This document shows, piece after piece, positions 24,912 through 36,800 of a DNA stretch of 64,000 nucleotides. The translations under genes and the position numbers were made by a program. The notes under the pieces are model-generated. The model was not told where the DNA came from and searched no databases. It worked only from the letters and a program-made list of their open reading frames with translations. Origin of the DNA: Hippophae tibetana. Its lineage: Eukaryota; Streptophyta; Magnoliopsida; Rosales; Elaeagnaceae. Every line of letters starts with the position of its first letter. The stretch's first letter is position 1. The stretch spans positions 36,497,169 through 36,561,168 of the forward strand of contig CM072805.1 in NCBI GenBank assembly GCA_037013495.1, written 5' to 3'.

Positions 24912-25810
24912 TCACGAACCAAATTGGGTTTAGAGTTTGATATGTTTATATATTAATAACAGATGTAAATTGGCGTTTTTGAAGTGAGAGATGTAAATGA
25001 GGACTAGCGCTTAGGAGGCCATTACTAGCTATTTGTGTTGTTACTTAATATTTTTTTTGTTGTATTTGTTTTTTGGTTTTTATGTTAATTTGGGGCGTTA
25101 CTTGTGAAAGTAGTACAAGATGTGAAGTTGCTACGTACGTCTAGTTCGGTGGCTTTACATCAAACAAAAGCTGGTATATCAGCATCTAAGATCAGCAATA
25201 TCAGAAGCAGACACACAAGCCTAAAGATCTTTGTGTATTTGTATTAGACTATTGGCTAGCTAATGTGATGATTGTTTAGAAGAGTTGTTAATTAGTACTT
25301 GCGTAAGTTGCATGTATTTTTGAAGGGAAGGTTTTGTTAGTGCGTTGTGGTTGTACAGTAAGAATATTGTAGACCAGATTCTCTGGAAACTTGTATTGAG
25401 ACTATAAATACAGTACTACATGTATTGATCAGTCGTAACATGCATTGTGAATTATTCCTCATGGAATGTCTTCTCCACTCTCTTATCTTTCGATCTTTCT
25501 GTTAACCTTTACAGAAACTTACTATGAATGAATATACTTATTTCTTGAAGGTATTATTACTCAAGAGCTGCTTATATAGCACCCAGTGGATTACACACTT
25601 GTTAGTATGGTAAAATTATTACATAGGTATGGTTTGTGATCCCCTACAGTATATCTTATGCTAAGCACAACTACGATACACTATCTCTAATACTTTCTTC
25701 TCTCAACTCTCGCTCTTCCTGTTTCTTGCATTTTCTCTTCGCTTTACTGCATTCCAAACAACAGCCTTTAGGACCAAATGTTAAATGGCCTAGGTTTGTT
25801 GAAGGAATTA
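24912..25810 (+). other. Probable 3' UTR and downstream spacer
   Basis: T-rich, moderately low AT compared with the spacer. It contains an LTR-like stretch (25335-25513, TGTTAGTG ... TTTACA with a TATAAATA), but without matching target duplications I cannot call it an element. Confidence 0.4.
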
Positions 25811-25817
25811 ATCGCAG

Positions 25818-25854
25818 CTTCTTCTTCTTCTTCTTCTTCTTCTTCTTCTTCTTC
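25818..25854. repeat. (CTT)n microsatellite
   Basis: An uninterrupted run of about twelve CTT units. The lysine- and phenylalanine-rich frames here are artefacts of it. Confidence 0.9.
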
Positions 25855-25859
25855 ATACT

Positions 25860-27330
25860 TTACAAAAGTATTTAGACTTCAAATGTTTGTACTTATCCTT
25901 AATTAATAGTTAGCAATACGTATATTTGTCGTGATTTGTAGCCACCATGTCACAAAAAGCCCAATAAAGCCCATTTTTTAGTTGCAGACCTCAGTTTCAA
26001 TCAATGATCTAGAAAGTCTCTTCAATTCGGATCCAAGTTTTGTACTTTTGGGATTCAATTTTGGACTTTGAAAAATGATAATAAGTTTACCCTTGGTCTT
26101 TAAAGGAAATATTTTAAAGAAATAGCACATCACAAAATAATTTGTGGTGATCACAGATTATATATTTTATTATACTATAAAATCCTATAAATGACATTAT
26201 TATTTAAACTTATTCTATTTTTAACCCTATTAATTAAAAAAAAATTATTTATTTATTTACAATGCAAAAAAAAAAATGAATATATATACATATATATTTT
26301 GAGTGTGGTTAATTAAAATGAAATTTTATGTATGTGAGAATTATATCATGTAATTAAATTTATTATATCAGTAAAATGATACAATAAATTATCAATAATT
26401 TGTGATGGATAGTGCTCAAATAATATTTAAATTAATTAATAAATAAGTAAACAACATAAATTGATCTTATGCCGTCTATCCAAAAATTGAAAGCAAATTT
26501 ACACGAGTTTACACACATAAAGATTTTATTTGCTAATGTTTGCATACATAAAGATACAAACTCTAATACTGTACCAATAACAAGCATAGTTTTGTTCTCT
26601 TTTAACATACTGTGATGACCAACCTATAAGAGGTGTTCTTGAAATTAATTACAGCTTTTGTCCCACCCTTCACTCTTAGGTAAGAATGGATATTTTATCA
26701 TTTAGATTCGGATTTTCGCATTCGTACTTTCTGTTTAGTTTTTCTTTTTTAATTTTAGAGAAGAAATGATTTTGAGTATTATCAGATCAAAAAATAAAAC
26801 AACAATTTTAAGACACAATTATAATAATATACGTTTTCATTTATACCCTATATATATTATATTTATTAAAATAATTTTTATTTCAATTATTATTTATTAT
26901 CTATCTCGTTCCGTTATCTATATATAAAAACCATAACCGAATTATAAAGATCGTTATAAAGTTTCAAATATAAATTTTACACTTTAATTTGAAGATAATT
27001 ATATAAAAAATTGTCTCATACATCTCTATACCCATCTCTACACACAATGCCACGAATAAAAACTAATTATACAAAATAACACATTCACCAAAAAAAAAAG
27101 GGGGAATTATACATTTACCCTAAATCCTATTTAAATACTTTATTCAAGTCATATTAAAACTTTAATTATGTAGTTTTTTTTTACATGAATAAAAATAACC
27201 TTTTTAAACGCTTGTCTTGAAATTAATCACTATATTACCGAAGAAAAAAAGAGGGGGGCTTTCAGGGTTTGCTGGGTGAGACTGGAACTCTATCTCTATA
27301 ATATCCAAATCTTTTGAAGTGCATATTAGA
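25860..27330. other. AT-rich spacer
   Basis: No gene was seen; the right end is probably the 3' UTR of the minus-strand membrane-protein gene. Confidence 0.5.
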
Positions 27331-27331
27331 T

Positions 27332-27943
27332 CTAGAGTTTGATTTTGAAATCAGTGTCACCTGTATTGACGATGGGTATAATGCCAGTTTGAGTACCATC
27401 ACTATCATTGTCAATCTCTCCTTCTATTGTCAATCCTTCAATTCTTGCTGTTACTAAATTGCTTCCAACATCTGTTTCTGCACATCACATAATTACCCAA
27501 ACTATATATTAATGCATGGCACATTAATTTAATTTTTAAATATATATATATATATCAAGATAATATTGAATAAAATTATAACTAATATAACAATATCTTA
27601 ATATATAAAGTTATTTGTACGTTACATCATTTAAGATTCATATTTAACAATCATATATGTGCATATTATGAGTTAATATAGAGATACCTGGATTGGAGTG
27701 GAACCAAAGGATGAGAGCGCAGATAATCAGCACAAGAGGGATGACATGAACAGCATTTTCAGAAAACCTAACGCGTGCTTTTTCCTTCTTAGCCAACTCA
27801 TTTATTTCATCGTACACTGGTAGTTCTGCACTGCTTTCAAATGAAGACGACGTTCTCATCCCCGCCGTTACTTTCGTTGACGATGATGAGTGCATGAAGT
27901 AGTCATGATCTGGAAACCGGGTCCAGCTTGCAGATCGATACAT
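27332..27943 (-). CDS. Two-exon single-pass membrane protein, plant-specific, function unknown
   Basis: Join of 27332-27477 and 27688-27943 on the minus strand, 133 aa. Exon 1 ends CCAG|GTATCT and exon 2 begins after TGTGCAG; the frame runs through the junction as NP-ETDVGSNL. The N-terminal 60 residues are polar (begins MYRSASWTRF; MHSSSS), then comes a charged EINELAKKEKARVRFSENA segment. A single transmembrane helix follows (about 66-82, VIPLVLIICALILWF), and then an acidic tail with IEGLTIEGEIDNDSDGTQTG. Similar small proteins are known in plants as uncharacterised membrane proteins. Topology and role are inferred only from sequence. The gene looks intact. Confidence 0.85.
27478..27687 (-). 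other. Intron of the membrane-protein gene
   Basis: 210-bp AT-rich intron with GT and AG ends on the minus strand, phase 1, containing a (TA)n run at about 27540-27556. Confidence 0.8.
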
Positions 27944-28125
27944 AATGTTTTTCGTTCTTGATCTCTTTAAAGAAATTAATAGGAATTTAAGGATTAATTT
28001 ATGATATTTATTAATTTAGTTTAGCTCCAATAATGAGCAGTGGCTGTGTGTTTTAATTTGTTTGTATCTGTGAGGAGGATCAGTTTTTTCGGTTTAATTC
28101 ATATAGTAATAATGCTTGTGCATCA

Positions 28126-28140
28126 TTTATATATATATAT
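28126..28140 (-). promoter_or_regulatory. TATA box of the membrane-protein gene
   Basis: Minus strand TATATATATAAATG lies about 185 bp upstream of the ATG, a plausible core promoter position for a 150-nt leader. Confidence 0.45.
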
Positions 28141-28144
28141 GATC

Positions 28145-29426
28145 CTTTGACTTGGCCTGCACCGCATATTCAACTTGTCAGGGAATCTATCGCCAGTTTA
28201 CTATTTTATATATATTTGCAAAATATATAGATTTAGGTTGATAGTATACGTATTTTAGTTATCTCAAAACGATTAATTTAGTTTTTTTTTTGTTTATTCT
28301 TTTAGCATTATAGTTATTTTGTTTCAAGAAAAATAGCAAAAATAAAATAAAATAATTTTTTTATTTTATTTTTATTTGTTTATCACATTTTTTAATTGTT
28401 ATTAAAATATTACTTTTTATTTATTTAATAATAAATAACGATAACTATAAAATTTAAAAAAAATAAAATAAAAAATTTAAAAATTGATCCTTTGTCACTG
28501 TTTTCTAAATAAAATTATTAAATTACTACAAAAAATAACAAATGAATTAAAATGATCTAAGTGATATAACTAAAGAAAATGTCTTATATATAAAATTAAT
28601 ATTTTTTTTTGTGAACTATAAAAATAATATTTTTTAATTTTAATTTTTTTATCCTTTATTCCATTTAAATCCTTTTATTTTTTAGTTTTTATTCTATTAT
28701 TTTTTTAAGCTTAACTACTATCCATATATTTTACTGTTGAGTTCTTTATTATTTTTTAATTTTCATATTTTATTACTGTTATTTTTATTTTTTATAATTT
28801 GATCCCCTTACTCTTTAATTCTCACATATATAATCTAGACTTAAAAAATTAAACTTCAAAAATATTTAAAAAGAAGAAGATTAAAGTGTTTAAAACTAAT
28901 AAAAAATAGAACTATATTCTAAGCAAACAAAAGTAAAGAAATCTAAGTATAAAAATTATAAGTTGTAATTTCCAAGGCTCGCGGAGTCGATAAGATCATA
29001 ACTCATCGGGATGTTTTTGCTGTTGATGTGAGGCCATCTCCATATATACAAATATCATTTTTATCCCTTAATCAATACACTCAAAAATAATAAATCTCAA
29101 TTTAAATATATGTTACAAAATAATGATTCTAATTTAAACTTTAACGATTATTCTTTGAAGTGAACTATTTTTTTCTTTCTTTTTAAAAATAGATTTATAT
29201 AATTCTTTATTATTATTTTTATTTTAGATTTAACACTTAATTTGTAATTTTATTATTATATTCATTATATCTTTGATAAACACACAATTAGATATATGTC
29301 AAATTGGATACAAGAGAGTTAACATATATCCAACCAAAAATAAGGACTTTATTTTGAAAATGTGTGTCTAATTTTTAGATAAAAAAATTGAACAATTATT
29401 CAACTAAATATATTAACAAATGTAAA

Positions 29427-29457
<31 letters not shown>

Positions 29458-30585
29458 GCTATTCAAATACATATTAAGGTACAATTGGGATCACATATTG
29501 AGTAAAATTTAATCTATTCAATTTAGTTTTGGTGAGTTTGATCATTGATTAATCAAAATTAATTAATTAAACAACAATCTATTTTAGTTTGCAATGTGTT
29601 CATCTCTATTCTAACAAATAGGGTTATCAACCAATTAAATTTTGACTCATTAGACAATTGTGAATTTATTTGAATATATGTTCAATTCAGTTTCAACGAA
29701 TAGAGTCATTATTTCATCAAAATTTGACTAATTAAGCATTGTGTCAAACTCGACTCCGATAAGAAGTGTAAATAGTTAATTTAATTTTGATTAGTTGGAT
29801 ATATATTCAACTCATTTCAACAAACGAAATCATTTATCGACTAAACTCTAACTAATTAGACAGTTTTCTAATTTTGATCGATCAAATTAGATAAATATAT
29901 AATTAAAATTAAATCATAATTAACTAATAAAAATTAAGAATAATTTTGCGAGAAAAAATAATGATAAAGAATTATATCTAATTTTTAACTAACATTAGAT
30001 AATCACGTCATATAACTTTTTTTTTTCTTTTTTTCGTTCGACAATCATTTATCGTTATATATATTGAACCTGCGTTCTAAACTATAATAGGTAAAAATTA
30101 AAATGACCCTTTGAACATGGGATCAGAATTCAGTACTTATATGCTTTATTCCTGTCTATCCTTAACTATCCTTAGAATTCAGTACGTATTGAAGCAAGCA
30201 AGCAAACGTATATACTCTGTTTTTTTAAGTCGGATTTGAGGTTGAGACTTGAGTGAGAGGTGTTTAACTGCCTACCAAATGCAATTTAGTTCATCTTAAT
30301 CCACCTACTACCCTCATAAAAATAAATAATTAATATTAATATTTCATCAATTTCAGGTAAATTATAAATTAAGTACCTAAAGCCTCTGATATAAATTATT
30401 GCATACAAGTTGGTAATATTAGTTACCTGCCAAATTAGGACCCGTTCAATAGTAGAACAAATGTATTCAAAATTAAATTATACCCCTGCCATCTTCGAGT
30501 AATTCATACATAAACTAAAGAAAGAAATAAGCACAAGCAATTGGTGTCACTTTTGAAGTTAGGTTATCTAATCACAAGCAACCTT
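28145..30585. other. AT-rich intergenic spacer between divergent promoters
   Basis: Holds (TA)n at about 29428-29453 and dispersed AT-rich words (TTTGATCCCCTTA type) seen elsewhere in the window. It separates the minus-strand membrane-protein gene from the plus-strand ENODL gene. No gene was seen inside. Confidence 0.55.
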
Positions 30586-30589
30586 GGCA

Positions 30590-30596
30590 TATAAAT
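30590..30596 (+). promoter_or_regulatory. TATA box of the ENODL gene
   Basis: TATAAAT about 80 bp upstream of the ATG; a short leader of about 50 nt would follow. Confidence 0.55.
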
Positions 30597-30674
30597 GGGC
30601 ATACACAAACACATATGTGTGTACTTGTTCATAATTAAAATTTAATACTTGCATTACATATATATCTCATTGAT

Positions 30675-31618
30675 ATGGCACCAAATACGATTCTGGTTTC
30701 TGCTCTTCTTGTGCTTGGCTTTGCTCTGAATTGCAGAGCTGCAACATACATGGTCGGTGATAATTCTGGCTGGGACATAAGTACTGATATGGACACATGG
30801 TCTAAGGACAAGACATTTAACGTTGGCGATGTTTTAGGTCAGTAGTTTTCTTTTTGTTTCATATATTCAACATTTTATTCAATTAATTTTAATTTTAATG
30901 TTTTAGTCTTATAATATTTTTAAAGTTATAGATTAAAACTTTTGGTTGAAACTATGAAATTAAAAGCACCGATTTTTAAATCTTAACATTTAAAGTAACA
31001 TATAATGATCTACATCATTCGATCAATTTTTCATTATAAATAAAATTAAATAAAAAACTCCTTTATCCAAATCTATAGGGCTGCTAACGCTATCCAATAT
31101 ATCCACTAATTAGATTCTTTCGTTGGTGTGCGAACAGTTACATTTTGGGAAAAAATGAAAAATAAATTGCCAATGTATTAATTCTTATCAAGTATGGCTC
31201 CTAATAGATATCTTTTTTTGTTGTTGTTGATTATGTAGTATTCCAATATTCTTCATCCGAGAGCGTAAATGAAGTTACAAAACAAAGTTTCGACAAATGT
31301 AACACAACAAATATATTGAAGTCTTATTCGGCAGGGAACACAACAGTCACGTTGACAAAGCCAGGGGAGAGGTATTTTGTAAGTGGTAACAAGTTGTATT
31401 GCCTTGGAGGCATGAAGCTGCATGTTCATGTAGAAAACAATCAAGCTTATGCACCAACCAATCCACCTCAACCCGCCGTGGCTGGCTCCGACCTTCCACA
31501 ACCTTCTTCCAAGAGCAACCATCCTCCTTCAAATGCTATACATGGTGGAATTCATTCCACTGCATTAGCTTTTATTGGTTTATTTATGGCTTTCTTTGTT
31601 ATGTTTTTTTCACTTTAA
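30675..31618 (+). CDS. Early nodulin-like protein (phytocyanin family, copper ligands lost)
   Basis: Join of 30675-30837 and 31239-31618, 180 aa; the phase-1 intron reads G|GTCAGT ... TGTAG|TA and restores GDVLVFQYSS, a phytocyanin hallmark. Domains: signal peptide (1-22), phytocyanin fold (23-120), Pro/Ser-rich linker (125-155), hydrophobic C-terminal tail (163-180) typical of a GPI-anchor signal. The fold keeps two disulfide Cys (75 and 109) and the axial Met (113). Three usual copper ligands are replaced: the first His region is SSSESV, the Cys is Ser103 and the second His is Tyr108. Loss of ligands defines ENODL proteins, thought to act at the plasma membrane/cell wall, often with arabinogalactan glycosylation. 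Confidence 0.9.
30838..31238 (+). other. Intron of the ENODL gene
   Basis: 401-bp AT-rich intron, GT...AG, with a T-rich tract just before the acceptor. The position after GDVL is the conserved phytocyanin intron site. Confidence 0.85.
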
Positions 31619-31639
31619 AATTTGAGTATTTGCATATAC

Positions 31640-32020
31640 TACGTTCTGATTTAAGAGTTATTATTAATAGTATTTCAGCATGATTTTTGTGAGACATTAT
31701 ATTTGATATTGAAATGAACTTTAATTTTCTATAAATTAATGAAGTTAAAAGAAGTCTCTTGTGATAACGAACAATAAAACAATAGCTTAGCGATAAACAA
31801 ATAGTCATGATTAAACAAACAAATAACACCTTATCTTCTATCATTATAATAATTTGAACAAAAATCACTAATATGTTTAAATTTGTTATCATTTATTAAA
31901 TTTAGTTAAAATTTTAATAACTTTTAGATTTGTTATATGTATTGTAAAGTAACATAGTAATACTCTAATTACTTTTGATTGTAGTTATCTTCATCTTTCA
32001 ACTTGAATAAGAATAAATAT
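31640..32020. other. Spacer downstream of ENODL
   Basis: Probable 3' UTR followed by AT-rich sequence; nothing else was recognised. Confidence 0.5.
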
Positions 32021-32031
32021 ATGGTTATCAT

Positions 32032-32376
32032 TAGGTGTGTTCAATGGTCTGATTTGGTCCGATTTTGGTTAAAAAAATTTAACTAGATTAGATCGTTTAT
32101 ATTATTCAGATCCGACTGTTTGAAATGGTTTTAATTAATACAAATCGAATAGGACCGTTTGATTTATAAAACGGTTCGGTCCGATTTGGTTCGATTTTTT
32201 TATAAATTTAATGAAGAATAATGTGAAATTTTTAATATATTATTAAATCAGTTCGATTCGAACGATTTAAAATTAGTACAAATCGGACCGCACCGTTTGA
32301 TTTGTAAAACCGTTCGATTCGACCTGATTTAGTCTGATTTTACAGTTTGATCCGGTCCGGTTTATGGACACTCCTA
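32032..32376. mobile_element. hAT-type MITE (345 bp)
   Basis: The ends are inverted (TAGGTGTGTTCA and, reverse-complemented from the right, TAGGAGTGTCCA). The 8-bp flanks are GTTATCAT (32024-32031) and GTTCTCAT (32377-32384), a 7/8 target duplication as expected for hAT. The interior repeats GGTCCGATTTGGTTCG-like words and their complements. This is the widespread plant repeat family with GGTTCGGTCCGATTTGG motifs. No coding capacity. Confidence 0.8.
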
Positions 32377-32384
32377 GTTCTCAT

Positions 32385-33875
32385 ATATTTGCTTAAAATA
32401 TACTTAATTCTTATTTGCAAAGCACATTTTATAAGATGTAATTGAATTCAATTTTTATAATTTTAACAATTTTTTTTTTGACTTTTTAGAGGTAGTATTT
32501 GAAAATAAAAATAATAAAAGTAAAACAAGTTAAGGAATATTATTGTAATAGAGCAATAATAAGTGATTTTTTGTCATTGCACTTAAATAAAATTTACAAT
32601 TTTATAAAACCTTAAGTTTCTTTTCTTTCTTCGTCTTTTTTTTTTTAAATAAAATTTTACCGATTCAATGCGATTGGAAATTCAAAGCCACGCATGTCCA
32701 GATTAAAACTCAATATTTTCTAAATAATTATCCTGACATAATATTTTTGTACAAATTGTAAGAAAAATAGAAAGAAATGAACGAGCAAGTAAGCTACCAA
32801 AACTACCGTCTGCCAAACCAGACTTCTTTCTGCGTTATTGTAAAGACGTAGGGGACTCTATTTTTTCCGACTTTTTTTTACATGAGAGAAGCAGTAAATA
32901 CTAAATAGTTTTATTTAGTCAGACTAAAATATGAGTAATTTTTTAAAAATAAAATAAAAATTACGTCTTTATAATTTATAAACATAAAAAATTATTTTTA
33001 TTATTAAAAAAATGTCAGCACCGTCTAAAACAACTGTTTTTTTTATTCTTTTTAGCTTTAATTACAAATCTTTCCCACCATATAAAGTTTTTATCTCTAT
33101 CATTTTAAAAATTGAAATTATGTTTTATGTAAGTGTAATAAATTAAAAGTATAAGTAATTTTCTTTAGTTATTTAACAAAAATATGGAACGCATGTCATC
33201 TCGAACATGAGATTAAGTGAAATATTTTTGTATCAATTGTTTGATTAATTGCAATATTTTGTTTCAAAGGTTTGACTAAATGTAATTTTTTTATTTTTTA
33301 TTTAGGATGAAGGTGTAAGTAGCTTTTTTTTAAAATGCATTATTTTAGTTATTTTTTAAGTATTTCACTGTGATTTATTTTACTTTTTAAATGAATAAAT
33401 TTATTTTAATTTATATTATTATATTTAAATTAAAAATTAATTAATATCTTTTATTTTTTATCATTTTTCTAAATATTATTTTTAATACAAAAATATCATA
33501 TTTACAAATATTTCATATTATATGTATTATCTGTAAAAAATAATATTAAAAAAAAATGAAAGACATTGATTGAGTTCTAACAGTATCTCTTATAATAATA
33601 TTTTTTATTTAAATATAATAATATCAAATAAAGTGAACTTATTTATTTTTAAAAATAAAATAATTTAGGATGAGTGACTTAAAATAAAAAATATATATAC
33701 TAAATAATATATTTATCAAAAAGAAAAATTGAGTTATAATAATGCCATCGAAAAAAATAAAAAACCTTTTTTTTTTATAATAAAAATTCTAATAAAATAC
33801 CTTTCTTCTAGAGTTTTGAGTGGCAAGTAAAGTCTCGTTTATCTTTCATCATCCAAAAATAAAGCTATCACTTCA
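32385..33875. other. AT-rich spacer upstream of MSRA
   Basis: No gene was seen. The right end should hold the MSRA promoter; a clear TATA box could not be singled out from the AT background. Confidence 0.5.
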
Positions 33876-33881
33876 CCCAAA

Positions 33882-36800
33882 ATGCTAAAAGTATTCTCCC
33901 CAACCACCACCTCCACAACCTCATCGCTTCCACTTCTATCCTCCACAACCACCGCTTCCTTTTCTCTCTCGAAACCTTTCCTTTCTCTCTCTAACTTTCA
34001 CGCCAAACCCATTACTGTATTCCCCCAAACATACAGGCCTATTTCCTATAAGGCCCCGATGAACATTCTCAACAAGCTCGGCTTCGGCACAAGATCAGTA
34101 GATGCCAACTCGGAGTCCGCCGCAATTGCGCAAGGCCCTGACGAGGATGTTCCGGCTCCGGGACAACAATTCGCGCAGTTTGGCGCAGGATGTTTCTGGG
34201 GTGTCGAATTGGCATTTCAGCGAGTACCTGGTGTGACAAAAACTGAAGTTGGCTACACCCAGGGTTTTCTCCATAATCCTACTTACGAAGACATATGTAG
34301 CGGAAATACTAACCACTCTGAGGTGGTCAGGATTCAGTATGATCCCAAGGAGGGTAGCTACGATGCCCTTCTTGATGCTTTCTGGTCGAGGCACGATCCC
34401 ACCACGCTTAATCGTCAGGTGAGTGTTCTTGTATAGCTGTTTGATGGTTAAATTCTGTGGGCTTGGGTTTTCTGGGACTTAAACTTCATGGGGTTCGTTT
34501 GTTAATATTAAAATTCTGTTCAATTGAATATGGATATTTGAATTTCGGTGGATTTCTTGATGATTCTTGGTATATTTGCCCTTTCGTCGTTCTTGGTACC
34601 TAGAATTATCTCAATTATTCTGCTAAAATTTTGGTATTTTGAGGTCTGTTTCGATGTTTTTCCTGGTTTACTTATTATCGTTGTGTTCTTTTATTTATTT
34701 GTTTTCCTTCATGTTCCCAGAGGCCAGAACCTATTATTTATGCTGTAAATCTGTAATTTAACTAAAGCTTTGTGGTTCTGAACTTCTGATAGTTTATTTC
34801 CTAAAGTTGACAGCTTTTTTCTGGGTCTTGTTTTCTCTTTCCTTTGTGGCTTTTTAAAATGGTTTATAATTCATGTTTATAAAATTTATTCGTGGCTTTT
34901 TAAAATGGTTTATAATTCATGTTTATAAAATTTATTCGTGGCTTTTCAAAATGGTTTATAATTCATGCTGATATGAAGACGTGATGTTGATAATATTAAT
35001 ATATATCTAGTAATATATATATATATATATATATCTCTTTATTTCTGTCATATATATATCTAATTATTTTAGACATATCTAGTTTATTTGTAATTCCTAT
35101 ATAAAGGTACCATGTATATTCATTTATTCACATAATAGAATACAATCATTAAGTATTTCTAACATGGTATCAGAGTCACTATTCTTGTCTTTCTAGCAGT
35201 GTTTTTTTTTGTGTTACTCAACCCTTATAGCTTCGGCTGTCACAATAGCCGCTACAATCATTCACCGTTAAACCTCCAACATCTTTCGGTCGTTGTCCTT
35301 AGGTTCCGGAATTACAGTGACCGTTGTTAAGGAGTTCCGCACCATACAAACAACTGCAATCACCGTCGTCGCTGTGTATATTGTTCCGAAATTTTTTCTG
35401 CATATACCACTATGATCGGCTCGACCGGATCTACACAACCGTGGAAGTATCGCAGCCATCGGACACCGCACGCTCCCTCACGCGCCGCCCAACCAATCTG
35501 CACGTTCTTCACGCGTCGCCGCCGCCGCTGCCGTTAATCTTAACCCGACGACCTATCTGCAGATACCATTGTGATCGCCGCGACCCGATCTACATAACCG
35601 TGGAAGTATCACAGTCATAAGCCTTCGTACGCGCTCTCACGCGCCGCCAACAACAACTGCGCGTGGATCTGACGCGCCAAGCACGTCGCGCTCTGCTCGT
35701 GACGCCATCAGTACCTTGCGTAGGGTTGACGTCATCATCACCTCCAATTGATGTCACAGAACCCGCTGACCGTGACCGTGCTGACCAATCTGACCGTTGA
35801 CCGTACTGTCTGTTGACCGTTGATCAGACTACCCGTTGACCGGATTTTCGCAATACAGGTTCACCTTACCTAGTTTTTTGCGTAGATCTCGTTTTTGCAG
35901 TCTGTTTTTGCATATTGTGTTTTCAAATGGATAAAAATGATACTTTTGTTTCTTGCCCTATCAATACTATATTGAAGGGGACCAAGAATTACTTGTCATG
36001 GTCTCAAGCTATGCGCAGTTTTCTTAAGGGTCGTATGCTCTGGCATTATTGTACTGGTGCAATTATTATTCTTGTTAAAGGAGCAAGTGAAAAAGATGCT
36101 ATCTTTCTTCGTCGTATGATTGAATGGGATAGTTACAACCATATGATCCTCACATGGATTCGGAATACTTCCATTCCATCCATCTCCAATCTGTTAGGCA
36201 GCTTTGATGATGCCAAATCAGCATGGGATATGTTGGCCAAAAGGTACTCCACTACTCACGGATCCATGAAATATCAACTAATAGTTGAATTGCATAAACT
36301 TCAACAGGGACCAGGGCAATCCATCAATGACTACTTTGATCAACTTCACTTCCTTTGGGACCAAATTGACCTTTGTGATCCAATTTGGGCATGCTCAACA
36401 GATGCTTAGCAATATGCTACAATTAGGGATGAATTGCGTCTCTATGAGTTCTTGATGTTACTCCATAAGGACTTTGAGTCAATCCGAGGTCAGCTTCTTA
36501 ATCGTAGTCCTCCTCCCTCTCTTGATACTGCTGTAAATGAGTTGGTTAGAGAAGAAGCTCGACTTGTAACCCTTCAAGCCCAGAATAAGCTCAATGTTTT
36601 GGCTATTACTCATGCTCCTACCATTGAACAACCTCAGCAATCAGGTGATTCATCTGGCTTTTACAATCGTCGTAGGCAGAGCAATAAAAGGTTTTGCAAT
36701 TATTGCAAGCATCATGGCCACACCATTGAGACTTGTTATCGTCGCAACAAATCTACTGATGTTGTTGCTAATACTGAGCCTACTTCGTTGATGCCTTCTA

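Noticed and set aside
25335..25513. LTR-like segment with TATAAATA
   Set aside because: No matching flanks or second copy; could equally be a 3' UTR.
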